Assembly: GCA_015680685.1 (NCBI GenBank)
Contig: MNCI01026252.1
Span: 1 to 23,210, forward strand
Direction of reading: 5' to 3'
From: Gnetum montanum
Lineage: Eukaryota > Streptophyta > Gnetopsida > Gnetales > Gnetaceae
Length of the DNA stretch: 23,210 nucleotides
Position numbers and translations under genes: made by a program. Below the pieces are notes generated by a model. That model ran no database searches. It saw nothing but the letters and a program-made list of their open reading frames with translations, and was not told the DNA's origin. Of the stretch, positions 1-8,680 are shown one piece after another; the stretch's first letter is position 1, and every line of letters begins with the position of its first letter.

Positions 1-132
1 TTGAAAATTTTCCTAACCCTACAATCATATGCATTATGAGCTTAAGGAACTAAGGTTCTAAGTAAGGTATGAGTTGATAGATGATAATAAACATCATCTT
101 GGTAACACTTTTTTCTTGTTTGATTGTAGATG
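1..132 (+). other. Noncoding leader of element A extra ORF
   Basis: No coding signal is recognised. The last bases before the ATG at 133 form a T-rich tract ending in TAG (about 108-132), which looks like a plant 3' splice site. A similar arrangement, a T tract then GAAGTAG and an ATG at 6223, occurs in element B. In Athila-type elements the ORF downstream of pol is thought to be expressed from a spliced RNA, so an acceptor here would make sense. That is inference. Confidence 0.35.
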
Positions 133-2669
133 GCCCCAAAAAGAGGTGCTCAAGGTGAACTCTCATAGAGAGCCGCTAAGAACCCACGTGATGGCCATGA
201 TCAACAAGGAGAAAAAATGGAACATGATGATTAGGAGGCCCAATCTTTCACTATCCATCAAGAGGCGCCTGTTATCGGGTAATCAACCCAAGGTGAGGCA
301 ATAGAATTATTAGCTCTGGAACAAGGAAAATATCTCATGTTGCCTCCTGATTGCCTTGTTGCCATTGTAAAAAGTTCCACATTGGCCTTGATCATTGTGG
401 AAATGAACTTTGGTCTATTTGTGGAATTCACTTCTGAGGCAGTGTGGATACAACTCAAAGCATCCCCATTGTGGCTAATCCTATCTAACAGTGGTGAATG
501 GTACTTGGAGGAAGTATATTAATTTTTGCACAATAAGGATGAGGGTACCACTGTGAATATTTGTGGGATTAATGTCTCTTAAGCAATAAAAGATATAGCT
601 GCAACTCTCAACTTGCCTAATGAAGTGGCCAAAGTTGCTCACCTGTCTACTAGATTTGGCCTCAAAATGAAGAGACTGTGCCTGAAATGGGCATACGGAA
701 AAGAAGATAAATCATATCATGAGATGACCTTGGAAAAATGAACTTCAAGATTGGGACATACCACCTATTCTCCACCAAAGGGCTCAATCACATTTCCAAT
801 TATGCAACTAAAGGAAGCGCCATTCTAACGGAAAAATTTCAATTAACCTTCCTCAATACTATTTCATATAAATCTAGTGATGCTTTGAAGAAATAAAATT
901 AGAGAGATCAATACTTCTATTTCACTATTTGATCAAAAAGTTATGNCACAAGCTTCACTCCTAACATTCCAATATTATAGACCATCTATGAGCCACCTGC
1001 AAAGAATTGCTGAGACTATCAATTGGGGGAGTAGGGATGAGGCTAATCTCTTCTAGGTTATGGACAATGTTGTAAGATCCACCATATTAGCTAATCTAAC
1101 AAGGAAAATGATCTTGATTTAGTTAGAAGAAGGAGGATCTTAATGGTCACACCAGATCTCTAGGAATGTTGCATCCTTTTAGGTCACTTTGGAGACTAGA
1201 GAAGGTGCCATAGTTGTGGTGCTACAACATGAGGATGTAGTAGGTGCAGTAGAGGTGATCATTGATCACATCAAGAAATCATTCAATGATCATATTATGC
1301 CTTCAATTGATTTGGTAGGGACAAGAGATGCCCAAATGTTGGCTGGGACCTCAATGACTCCTACATTGCATGAGGATGTACTTGATCATTTGCTGCAGAT
1401 AGGTCAAGTGATGATCACTCTGTTTGACATTCCTAGTGATGTTACTATGGCATAATTTGACCTCATCACTACAAAAGGGTAGTTGGTCATGGCTGAGATC
1501 AAGGCAAAGCATGCAGAATATGAGATGCAAATATTGCAAGAATAGCTAGTTGCCTTGCGTGTTGAACGATAGAATCCTATTTGTTTCATTATACCAGATG
1601 AATTGGATCAGTTTCAGATGGAGGAGCTTACCAAGTTGGAAACGTAGAGAGCAGCTGTGGAGCAAGAAAAGGAGATGGTAGTTTAAAATACCTCTATTGT
1701 AGATGCATGAACTCAGGCACATAAAAAGGCATTGAAGACTATTCAAGAAGAAAACAAGAAGCTTGCTACAGAGAATTCTTGGTTGACCATAGTGGAAAGA
1801 CAAAAGAACATTTTAGAATAGAGTGTCCACAAGTTGAGGGAATAACTGGTGAGGGTCAACTAGGATATGAGTCAATTGGCTTGAGAAAATAGAACCCTCT
1901 CTATGGAGGAGGTATGAGCTATTCATCAAAAGACAACAATCAAGATCAGTGCATGGCAAAATGAGGCCAAGAAACATGAAAAGTTAAAATAACACTTTTG
2001 GGACTAGGTTGGCATGTACAATGAAATTAATGAGAAAGAAATCAAGATGGCGAAGTCCCATATCAACTCCATGGTAACATAGAATTTTGAATGGCAGGCC
2101 ATTTTGGATAGTTATGCCATGGTCCAACAAGCGGAAGTTAAAAATAAGGACTTGCATATAGAAGATTTGAAAGAATACATGGTGTTGGCTACCCTCAAAT
2201 ATGAAAACCTTGCCATGTTAACAAGAAGTTGGAGAAGAAAGTGGCAACCACCTATGCATTGTATGAGAAGGAGTTTGTGGATCAGAAGGATGCACTGCAA
2301 AAGTTACAAGTGAAAAACTTAGAATTAGAGGTGGTCAAATCTAGCTACCAAGGACAGAAAGATGTAACATCAAACCTAGCTTGAAGATTGATAAACTATC
2401 ATGAGCTAAAGGATAAAGCTAGGGCCTTCGAGGAAGAATGACGGTAGTTCATGGCTTGGTACGTCAAGGAAAATTAGATGTTTCTACAATGGCCATGTCC
2501 TTGGGATGTACTAGTGCCAACACACATCGACATAGTAGCCTAGATGGTGCATGACCCAAGGATGAAGGAGGAAAATTTATAGGCCTTACTCAACCGTTAC
2601 AAATTCTAGTAGCCTGGAAACAAAGGGAAGCGACTAATGGAAGAGCCACTATGTTTGAGCACTACATGA
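133..2669 (+). pseudogene. Extra ORF of Athila-like element A, coiled-coil protein, decayed
   Basis: Broken reading frame of about 845 codons lying between the lost pol and LTR-1. The start is ATG 133 (MAPKRGAQGELS, basic). Frame 1 runs to about 731, shifts to frame 3 at the A-run near 734, returns to frame 1 at the N at 946, and shifts to frame 3 again near 2216. The end is TGA 2667-2669. Residues about 60-270 look globular. Roughly codons 450-780 (about 1480-2450) are rich in K, E, Q, L and A in a heptad-like pattern (for example LKTIQEENKKLATEN and VNKKLEKKVATTYALYEKE), so a long coiled coil is likely. There is no signal peptide, membrane span, zinc knuckle or pol motif, so it does not look like a classic envelope. 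About 25 in-frame stops occur, mostly TAG. The position matches the env-like ORF slot of Athila elements, but I do not recognise the family. A captured host gene is an alternative. Confidence 0.6.
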
Positions 2670-2861
2670 GCCTCCCAATCTTGTTTTTTACTATCTTGTT
2701 TTGTAATAATGTGTTCCATTTATGTACTACACCACTGCAGCATACGAAGAGTTAGTTATTTTGTCCATTGTTGAAGTTAGTCAATAATCCCATCCTTGCC
2801 CAATATTTTGTAAAAGACTTGTTTCTCATCTTTGTTTAACTTGAGGATGAGTTTTCATTTA
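2670..2861 (+). other. 3' UTR of element A
   Basis: Noncoding stretch between the extra ORF stop and the polypurine tract. Its last 120 bases (from about 2765: AGTCAATAATCCCATCC, then a GAGTTTTCATT block) align by eye with 6455-6540 upstream of LTR-2. Both are therefore the same 3' end of related elements. Confidence 0.6.
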
Positions 2862-2873
2862 GTTGTGGGGGTA
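2862..2873 (+). promoter_or_regulatory. Polypurine tract of element A
   Basis: GTTGTGGGGGTA sits directly before the TGATGA start of LTR-1. A G-rich tract here primes plus-strand DNA synthesis in LTR elements. The equivalent GTTGTGGGGTA precedes LTR-2, which supports reading LTR-1 as a 3' LTR. Confidence 0.7.
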
Positions 2874-3748
2874 TGATGAGATGTGATTTGATGGGCCTTA
2901 ACATTGGATATCGATGTTGGAGTCCCGATGTCGTGTACCCAACATCAGGGCTAATAAGCAATGTTGGATACCCAATTTTGCCTCATCTAGACCTTGCCAA
3001 CAAATACTGCACTTGGGCTGCTGGATGAGATAGATTTTGCACATCTTAGAAATAGTTAGTTTTTAGTTTCTTTTCTTTTAGTTATTCTTGGTGCATGCCC
3101 GCATTATGATGTTTGTAGCTATACGACACCTTTGTTCGAGTGTGATATACTTGGATACGTTACATTACATGACTGATAATAAAGATCGAGATTACTTTCA
3201 TAATTGTAGCATCCACTTAGATTAATATTATTGCTTTAATTATTCAATGCTTTCTTAGTTAAACATTTTCATTTTCATTTATTATTATTTACTATTCCTA
3301 TTGTTAAGAAAAATGCATACACCTTAATCAAAAGCATTTAAGTGTAAATACTTGGTCACCTAGAGGTGTATAGTTTGGCACAATTAGTGATGTATACTTG
3401 GTAAACCCATAAGTAGCTCCACAAAGTCTAAGACATGTATGGATGGTTAAGAGTGGATACCATCACCATAGGCTAATTTAGGATTTATTTTTCATTGTTC
3501 ATTAGTTAATCAATTTATCTTTTTTTGTCAACAGGAGTAGCATAGAGTTAGAAAGCATCATACACCTCACTTTGGACTAAATCATACATGACAAAGCTAC
3601 CACTGGTCCAAGTGGGAAGACAATAAACTACTATCAAAGCATAATGATCTAGATGCCACAACTACTCCCATCTATAAAATTTGACTGGATCACGCATGAA
3701 CGCTTATGATTCGTATGGTTAAGCATAGGGGTACCTTGCCACTCATCA
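2874..3748 (+). repeat. LTR-1, 3' LTR of element A (875 bp)
   Basis: Begins TGATGA and ends TCATCA, a 6-bp terminal inverted repeat shared with LTR-2 and LTR-3. The final 60 bases (GTATGGTTAAGC, then AGGGGTACCTTGCCACTCATCA) match the ends of the other two LTRs closely. The middle shares the CTTTGTTCGAG block and an AATAAA. The TATA region conserved in LTR-2 and LTR-3 is disrupted here: about 2995-3015 reads CCAACAAATACTGCACTTGG, as if a few bases of the box were deleted. A polypurine tract lies upstream, so this is a 3' LTR rather than a 5' one. Confidence 0.8.
3178..3183 (+). terminator. AATAAA poly(A) signal in LTR-1
   Basis: AATAAA about 305 bp into LTR-1. AATAAA is found at a comparable place in LTR-2 (6839) and LTR-3 (16304), so it probably marks the R region of this family. 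Confidence 0.5.
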
Positions 3749-4657
3749 GCAGGATACTATTGGCCAACAATTTTCAAGGATGCTCATCAATATGTCCACT
3801 CTTGTGAATGCTACCAATGAGATGGTAGAATGAATGCTCAAATGGAGGAACCTCAATAGTGGATCCAACCATTGGAACCCTTCAACATCTAGGGCATTGA
3901 TTTCATGGGTCTCATCATGCCCATGTTAAATGGAAAGGCATACATCATAGTCATTATTGACTTTTTTTATGAAATGCGTAGAAGCAGCAGTTTTCATCAA
4001 CTATACATCTTCTACCATTACTTAGTTTGTATAGAAAAATGTTGTAAATAGTTTTGGTATGCCACTTGCATTAATTTTTGATAATGAAAATCACTTTACA
4101 AGCACTAATTTTTAGAAGCTTATGCAACACTTGGGGGTTGAACATAAACTCACAATACCCTACCTCCCCCAAGACAATGGTCAAGCTGAGGTTATAAATA
4201 GGGAAATTACAAAGATACTAATGAGAACTATTAGCTAATATAGGAAAGACTGGAGCACAAAACTCAATGATGCCCTCTAGGCCTACTACTCAACATGGAA
4301 AATTCCTATAGGTTATTCTCCCTATGAGCTAGTGTATGAAAAATTACCAATGCTTCCTATTCAATCTGAGCTCTGTACAATTTCAATAGCCTATGACCTT
4401 GACCTTGACTTAAGTCTAGCATAAAAAGAAAGACTAATGAATCTCAACTTGCTAGATGAAAATCGAGTGATGGCCCTATTATCTACAAAGTTGAGAGCCT
4501 AAACAAGAAATAGCTTGTCAACATACAACAAGTCAAACCTTTCCATGAGCTTAAGTTAGATAATGCAACAAATGGCTCATTGGATGGACAACCACGCTCA
4601 ATCTTTCAGATCTACTCCTTTGAACTTAGTTGTGGGAGAGATGGCCACCCATGCTAA
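3749..4657 (+). pseudogene. Integrase fragment of Athila-like element B
   Basis: Starts mid-protein with AGYYWPTIFKDAHQYVHSCE, matching element D from 22007 (AGYYWPTLFQDAHRFVQSCE). The two HH residues of the zinc-binding HHCC are missing because they lie upstream of the junction; the CxxC survives. The catalytic core follows: GIDFMG (first Asp, about 3896), FDNENHF (second Asp, about 4078) and QAEVINRE, with Glu 36 residues after the second Asp. The DDE triad is therefore retained, unlike in D. Stops and frameshifts break the frame, for example near 3960. Around 4490-4500 about 150 bp present in D, covering the GPY/F module, is deleted. The tail (VKPFHELK, then SCGRDGHPC) ends at TAA 4655-4657, the same stop position as D. 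Confidence 0.85.
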
Positions 4658-4860
4658 CTATATAAGTAGCTCCTCACTTTTTCTATTTTTTTTACACATT
4701 TTTAATTTTACATCTTTTTATTTTGTACTTTTTCTTATCTTACACCATTTTTTATTTTATACCATCATTAGTATGTTTGCTATTTCTTGGATATTTTACA
4801 CTTTCTTTTATATTTTCTTTTATTCTAGTGTGATTTTCTAACCATTTATTAATAATTTTT
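4658..4860 (+). other. T-rich 3' UTR after integrase, element B
   Basis: Runs of T broken by ACA, ATTTTA and ACACC, closely resembling 23090-23210 after the integrase stop of element D (both contain TTTTACACCATCATT or a near match). It can be read as a Phe-rich membrane-like peptide, but that is a by-product of the T content. This is a conserved noncoding part of the family. Confidence 0.6.
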
Positions 4861-6222
4861 AGACACAATGATAATTCATTGCTTGATGGTGGTATATACT
4901 ATTTAGTTATTTGATTGTTGGTGTTTGGATTTTGGCTTTGAATTTTGTTACTGATAACTAGGACATGGTTTCCTTTTCATGAAATGGGCATTGAGTCCAC
5001 AACATCCACCCATCAACAAACTATATGGTTTTCCTTGTTCTAGAAATGTGCAATCCCTTTCTCATTAATAAAACTTTAACAAACTTGTGACTTTGGTAGT
5101 TTCTGGATTTGGAAAGGATTCAAAGGTGTGAATAGGGTGTGACTTCAAGGGGATTCAGTACTCTTTGTGCCTTTCTAATTACTTGGATGCATGTTTTTTT
5201 TTATGGATTTATTATCATTTTGTGTCAACAAATAACAAGAAGTTGAATAAGCCTTTGCATGGTGTGGTTTCCATCATTAAAAAGAAAAACAAAACAATGG
5301 GAATTTAAAGCACACTCCTTAGACAGAGTAAATAGGCTACAAGCATAGGTTATGGGATTAGAAAGACATGTTACCCATGCCTAAAGATCCCCTCTAACTA
5401 AGGCCCTTCCTCACTTTCTACTTCTCTTTCCTTTTTTAATAAGGAACGATGGTTGTTTTGTGTGAGAACTTTTGTGTCTCAGGTGGATGGACTAGTCTTA
5501 GAATGGTAATGCGATGTCATTGAATGTGGTTGCTTTTGGTCTAGATTAAGGATAGATTTTATTAGGTCATTTAACCACAAAATTCACAAGGCACTTCATA
5601 TGACCTTAATCAAGAACTTCATTCTACTCTCTCTCATGCATCTATGCTTTCCATGTCTCACCTCATTGTTGATTTCATGTTCTTATTTCATGTCTTGGTT
5701 TGATGTGTTAAAATTCTTAGGTAGTTTTTTCTAAGTTTTTGTACTTAACTTTCCGTAACCATTAATCATCCATGGGCCCATAGACTCCTCGGTTTGAAGA
5801 TATGCAAGGAAAATAAAAGGCCTATGCATGCTTTTGGAAGGACCCACTACATATCTTTTGGTTGGGTTAGTTAAGTTCTTTATCCTTAGACATTTTCAGA
5901 ATCAAAATATTTTGCGTGCTCCATCAATGACATCCAATTGTGTGCATCTTCACAATGTTTTTTAGTGAAATATTTTTATTGTTATTATTATGAATTCTCA
6001 ATCCTCTTCATGTATTTCATTGTATTTGAACTTTTTGAATTTAATGGACTGCTTATCCATTTTACCTTATTTTTTAGTCTTCCCACTAACACTACTAAAG
6101 GAATCAATCCACCATAATCACGACCTAGCCAAGTATAACCACTGATGAGACAAAGTACTTAAAAGCTATATGTTACACATTACACACTAATTCATGATTT
6201 TTTTGTGATTGAAGTAGGAAGC
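4861..6222 (+). other. Noncoding internal spacer of element B
   Basis: About 1.36 kb without an ORF or recognisable protein similarity in any frame. It lies between the T-rich integrase 3' region and the remnant start of the extra ORF. Athila elements typically carry long noncoding stretches between pol and the 3' LTR, so this fits. No tRNA, simple-repeat or host-gene signal was seen. Confidence 0.5.
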
Positions 6223-6539
6223 ATGGACTAGAAGCGGGATTGTATTTACAATGAATAAGTAGCAACATCATGTGATGAGGACCCTGCATGATCATTGAAT
6301 CTTCTCCCTCACTCTTTAGTTGTTAGAGGAGTTAGATGTCACTCTATCCAGGGTGTTTATGTCTCTTGGCATGAACATTCAATTTTGTAAAAGATTGTAA
6401 ATTCATATACTTAGGCACTTAGAGTCTATTTGTTCCATCTAAGTTAGTCTATATGTCAATCAATAATCCCATACCTACCTAAGATTTTGTAAGGATCTTG
6501 TTCCTCCTCTTGTTCACTCAAGAACGAGTTTTCATTCAG
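6223..6539 (+). pseudogene. Deleted remnant of the extra ORF plus 3' UTR, element B
   Basis: A pyrimidine-rich tract ending GAAGTAG precedes ATG 6223, whose next codons read D-stop-K-R-D. In element A the ORF starts M-A-P-K-R-G after a similar tract. This suggests B once had the same ORF and lost nearly all of it, since only about 320 bp separate this ATG from the polypurine tract, against 2.7 kb in A. The last 85 bp match A's 3' UTR well. The ORF-start correspondence is short and tentative; the 3' UTR match is firmer. Confidence 0.35.
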
Positions 6540-6549
6540 TTGTGGGGTA
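6539..6549 (+). promoter_or_regulatory. Polypurine tract of element B
   Basis: GTTGTGGGGTA immediately before LTR-2, in the same position and with nearly the same sequence as the tract before LTR-1. Confidence 0.7.
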
Positions 6550-6661
6550 TGATGAATCATGTTTTGATGTGCTCTGATATCAGAACCTCGATATCTGATA
6601 CCTGATATCAAACCCCAAGATGCGATGTTGAATATTTGATATCATAGGATATATGCCAACC

Positions 6662-6669
6662 TATAAATA
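6662..6669 (+). promoter_or_regulatory. TATA box in LTR-2
   Basis: TATAAATA followed by TAGTGCTTGG. LTR-3 has TATAAATACAGTGCCTAGG at the equivalent place, so this is the likely core promoter of the family. Confidence 0.55.
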
Positions 6670-6838
6670 TAGTGCTTGGATACATGATTTTCAAATACTT
6701 TTTTGTCATAGAGTAACAAAGTTATTGCAGTTTAGCCATTCTAGAGTTAAAATATTTTTGAGTGCCCATAGCAGGAGTCTGAGTGTGTATGGATCTTTGT
6801 TCGAGCATTGATGTACTTGAGCATAGAAGTGTGATGGA

Positions 6839-6844
6839 AATAAA
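6839..6844 (+). terminator. AATAAA poly(A) signal in LTR-2
   Basis: AATAAA about 170 bp after the TATA box, with counterparts in LTR-1 and LTR-3. Confidence 0.45.
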
Positions 6845-7387
6845 GATAAGCCCTTTTGATAATCCTTGCAGCACTAAGAATAGATTAATGTTTCCTTTAA
6901 TGCATTTAATATGCATTACATTTTACTTTAATGCACTTTAGTTTATCAATTAATTTCCAGTTGTTAATGAACATAAGCACAACCACTTCGAGCATACATG
7001 TAGTGCTTGGTAACCAAAAACGCTTAATGTTTGGTAATCCAACAGCATTATATTTATTTAGAATGTGTTCAGAGAGTGGGAATAGATACTTGTGTTAGGC
7101 TAGTTAGGAAGTAGATTAATTAGATATTAAATTCCTCTATCTTTCATTCTTGTTTTAGGTGATTAAATTTATAAAATATAAAAGGGTAAAAATCATATGC
7201 CTTAGTTGCACTTAACCATATACTTGTACCTCACGAGTGGAACTGAGAAGAAAACGATAGTCTTGATTAGATTTCACTTCCTTGAACTAGTGTAATTAAG
7301 AACTTAAGGTCTACAAAGTTTGACTAGATTGCACGTGAATGCATGTGATTTGTATGGTTAAGTGTAGGGGTACCTTGCAACTCATCA

Positions 7388-7690
7388 CATGGTATTATGA
7401 CCATAAATATTTATCTTTTATTTTCTATAAAAAGTTGTATTAACTGATGATAAAGTTCATCAACTTCCCTACTGTTATGACAATAATTATTTATTTTCCA
7501 TGACAAAGTCCAACTAGTTGGTAAATGGCCTCTTGGTCAAAAAACGTTTTAGGTCCAATAGACCCAAGGGGACTAATTGGGTCTATTAGTCTTAGTGAAT
7601 GTAAGTAAAAGTTTATCCAAGATGTCTTAGCAGACATAAGTAAAAATTTTAGTTTTAGTTTCACATATATTTCCTCTTTAAAGTTCATCA
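7388..7690. other. AT-rich flank of element B, unassigned
   Basis: About 300 bp between LTR-2 and the recognisable LINE RT piece. A minus-strand frame runs through 7491-7691, but I see no RT motif in it. It may be diverged LINE sequence or other DNA. Confidence 0.3.
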
Positions 7691-7975
7691 AATAATTTTT
7701 AAAGAAATCCTATCATTAATTTTCTCTAAATCATAAAAATCATATGTAAATTCCACTTTTTGACATCTAAATTTATCCAAGACTTGTCCTAATAAGAAAA
7801 TGATTTTCATAGTTAATCTTCTATGAAGAAAACCAAATGGACTTGTAGAAACTACTGATTATCATCTCAAATATTATTCTATAACTTTTTTTCAATTTCA
7901 TAGTGTGACTCATAAACTTAATCTTTCTTTAACTATAATAATTTAAATGTTTTATTTCTCCTTGTAGATAGGTAC
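7690..7975 (-). pseudogene. LINE reverse transcriptase, N-terminal part (remnant)
   Basis: Reading the minus strand from 7975 downwards gives the start of a LINE-type RT: PIYKEK (usual form PIYKNKGD), a broken NYR..SL segment, VIE.YLR, then SPFGFLHRRLTMKIIFLLGQ (the QFGFR...ST...IFLLRQ block), DKFRCQKVEF and FYDLEKINDR (the F.DLEKAFDR catalytic-region block), followed by LKRKYM. These are RT blocks in the correct order within about 95 codons. Several stops are present. The reading is continuous with 13791 onward if element C is removed (STIVP then IYKEK), so C was inserted inside this RT. The remaining RT blocks expected after LKRKYM were not found toward 7388. Confidence 0.65.
7971..7975. 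repeat. Target-site duplication of element C, left copy
   Basis: GGTAC directly before the TGTCATGA start of the 5' LTR. The identical GGTAC follows the 3' LTR at 13786-13790. Confidence 0.9.
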
Positions 7976-8133
7976 TGTCATGACCCCTTGAGCTGCTGAA
8001 ACCAAGGCTGGTGGGCAAGCTAGCATGAGCTACGGTTGGTCCATACTCGAGGTGTGGAAAGACATCTATTGGCTACAGATGAATGCAAAGTGCATCCGTG
8101 CACTCTTGGGCGGCATGCGTAGCAAGTGCAATG

Positions 8134-8149
8134 GGTAACTAGAGTTACC
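8134..8149. repeat. Perfect 7-bp inverted repeat in 5' LTR
   Basis: GGTAACT-AG-AGTTACC, a palindromic stem with a 2-base centre. The same 16 bases are intact in the 3' LTR at 13263-13278, although nearby sequence has diverged. It could be a dimeric protein-binding site in the LTR promoter; that is inference. Confidence 0.6.
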
Positions 8150-8160
8150 AAAAAGAGATG

Positions 8161-8320
8161 AAGCCAAGTGGGATGCATGCAAGGAAGCTATAGCTGGATT
8201 CATCCAGATGCAATGCATGCACATTTATTACCATTAGACAAAGCCAGGTGAAAGGCATGTGAAGGGACTATAGCTGGATTCATCTAGATGTAGCGCATGC
8301 ACATCTACTATCGCTAGTTG
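8161..8320 (+). repeat. Imperfect 80-bp tandem duplication in 5' LTR
   Basis: Units 8161-8240 and 8241-8320 align without gaps (both start AAGCCA and share AGCTGGATTCATC.AGATG). The 3' LTR has the same two units at 13290-13449, so the duplication predates insertion of this copy. Upstream of the TATA box, such repeats often act as enhancers. Confidence 0.65.
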
Positions 8321-8445
8321 GGGAAAAGCATATGGAAGATAAAACTAGAAATGGGGAATGTGCATAGTCCATGTTGGGTATGCAAGTAACAAATTTGTTG
8401 CACCAGTTACAGGAGCCTATTGGCTAGGGCAGGTATGACCATATC

Positions 8446-8453
8446 TATAAATA
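8446..8453 (+). promoter_or_regulatory. TATA box in 5' LTR of element C
   Basis: TATAAATA, with the same box at 13575-13582 in the 3' LTR. It lies about 470 bp into the LTR, upstream of the likely R region. Confidence 0.6.
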
Positions 8454-8658
8454 CAAGAGGTGCTACTCACGTTAGGTAAACCTCTTGTACATGTTGTAAT
8501 ACACCTTTGTATGTGAGTAAAGGTTGAGATTTTTCCTGTAAGCATGTTCCCCCTATGCTTGAGCATTGTTGAGAATCATTGTGAGTAGCTGGCTAAGTCA
8601 GGCACTTAGCACTATCACTTGGTGAAAACGTTTCTACTAAGACTCATTCAGTGACAGT

Positions 8659-8670
8659 CAATATTAGAAC
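8659..8670 (+). promoter_or_regulatory. Primer-binding site, initiator-Met tRNA, mutated
   Basis: CAATATTAGAAC, two bases after the LTR. The standard plant PBS for initiator Met tRNA is TGGTATCAGAGC. Seven of twelve bases match and all five changes are transitions (four of them G to A or C to T), which fits deamination decay. Confidence 0.65.
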
Positions 8671-8680
8671 GAAGTTTGCT

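Larger units (their letters stand above)
6550..7387 (+). repeat. LTR-2, 3' LTR of element B (838 bp)
   Basis: TGATGA start and TCATCA end. It shares with LTR-3 the block TATAAATA, then a GTGCCCA..AG.AGG.GTCT..GTGTG.ATGGATCTTT stretch, then AATAAA and CCTTGCAGCACT, and the terminal AGTGTAGGGGTACCTTG. It is clearly related to LTR-1 but quite diverged, especially in the first 100 bp, which here carries several GATATC-like repeats (about 6578-6645). A polypurine tract precedes it, so it is a 3' LTR; the matching 5' LTR is not in the window. Confidence 0.8.
7976..8656 (+). repeat. 5' LTR of element C (681 bp)
   Basis: TGTCATGACCCC start and CAGTGACA end, giving TGTCA/TGACA terminal inverted repeats. 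It matches 13105-13785 over its whole length. It contains a perfect inverted repeat (8134-8149), an 80-bp tandem duplication (8161-8320) and a TATA box (8446). Confidence 0.93.

Noticed and set aside
1-60. Possible integrase C-terminus (a CATTATGAGCTTA word like LHELR of elements B and D)
   Set aside because: The match is about 20 bases and would put the integrase stop too close to the extra ORF, without the T-rich 3' UTR and spacer seen in B.
4563-4841. 92-codon ORF with a hydrophobic, Phe/Ile/Leu-rich tail resembling membrane spans
   Set aside because: The hydrophobic part is read from the T-rich 3' UTR shared with element D; the first part is the tail of integrase in another frame.
2874-7387. 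LTR-1 and LTR-2 as the 5' and 3' LTRs of one internally deleted element
   Set aside because: LTR-1 has a polypurine tract and 3' UTR upstream and no primer-binding site after it, the two LTRs differ strongly, and no target-site duplication is seen. Not fully excluded.
7491-7691. 66-codon minus-strand ORF next to the LINE RT piece
   Set aside because: Could be LINE-derived given strand and position, but no RT block is visible, so it is left unassigned.
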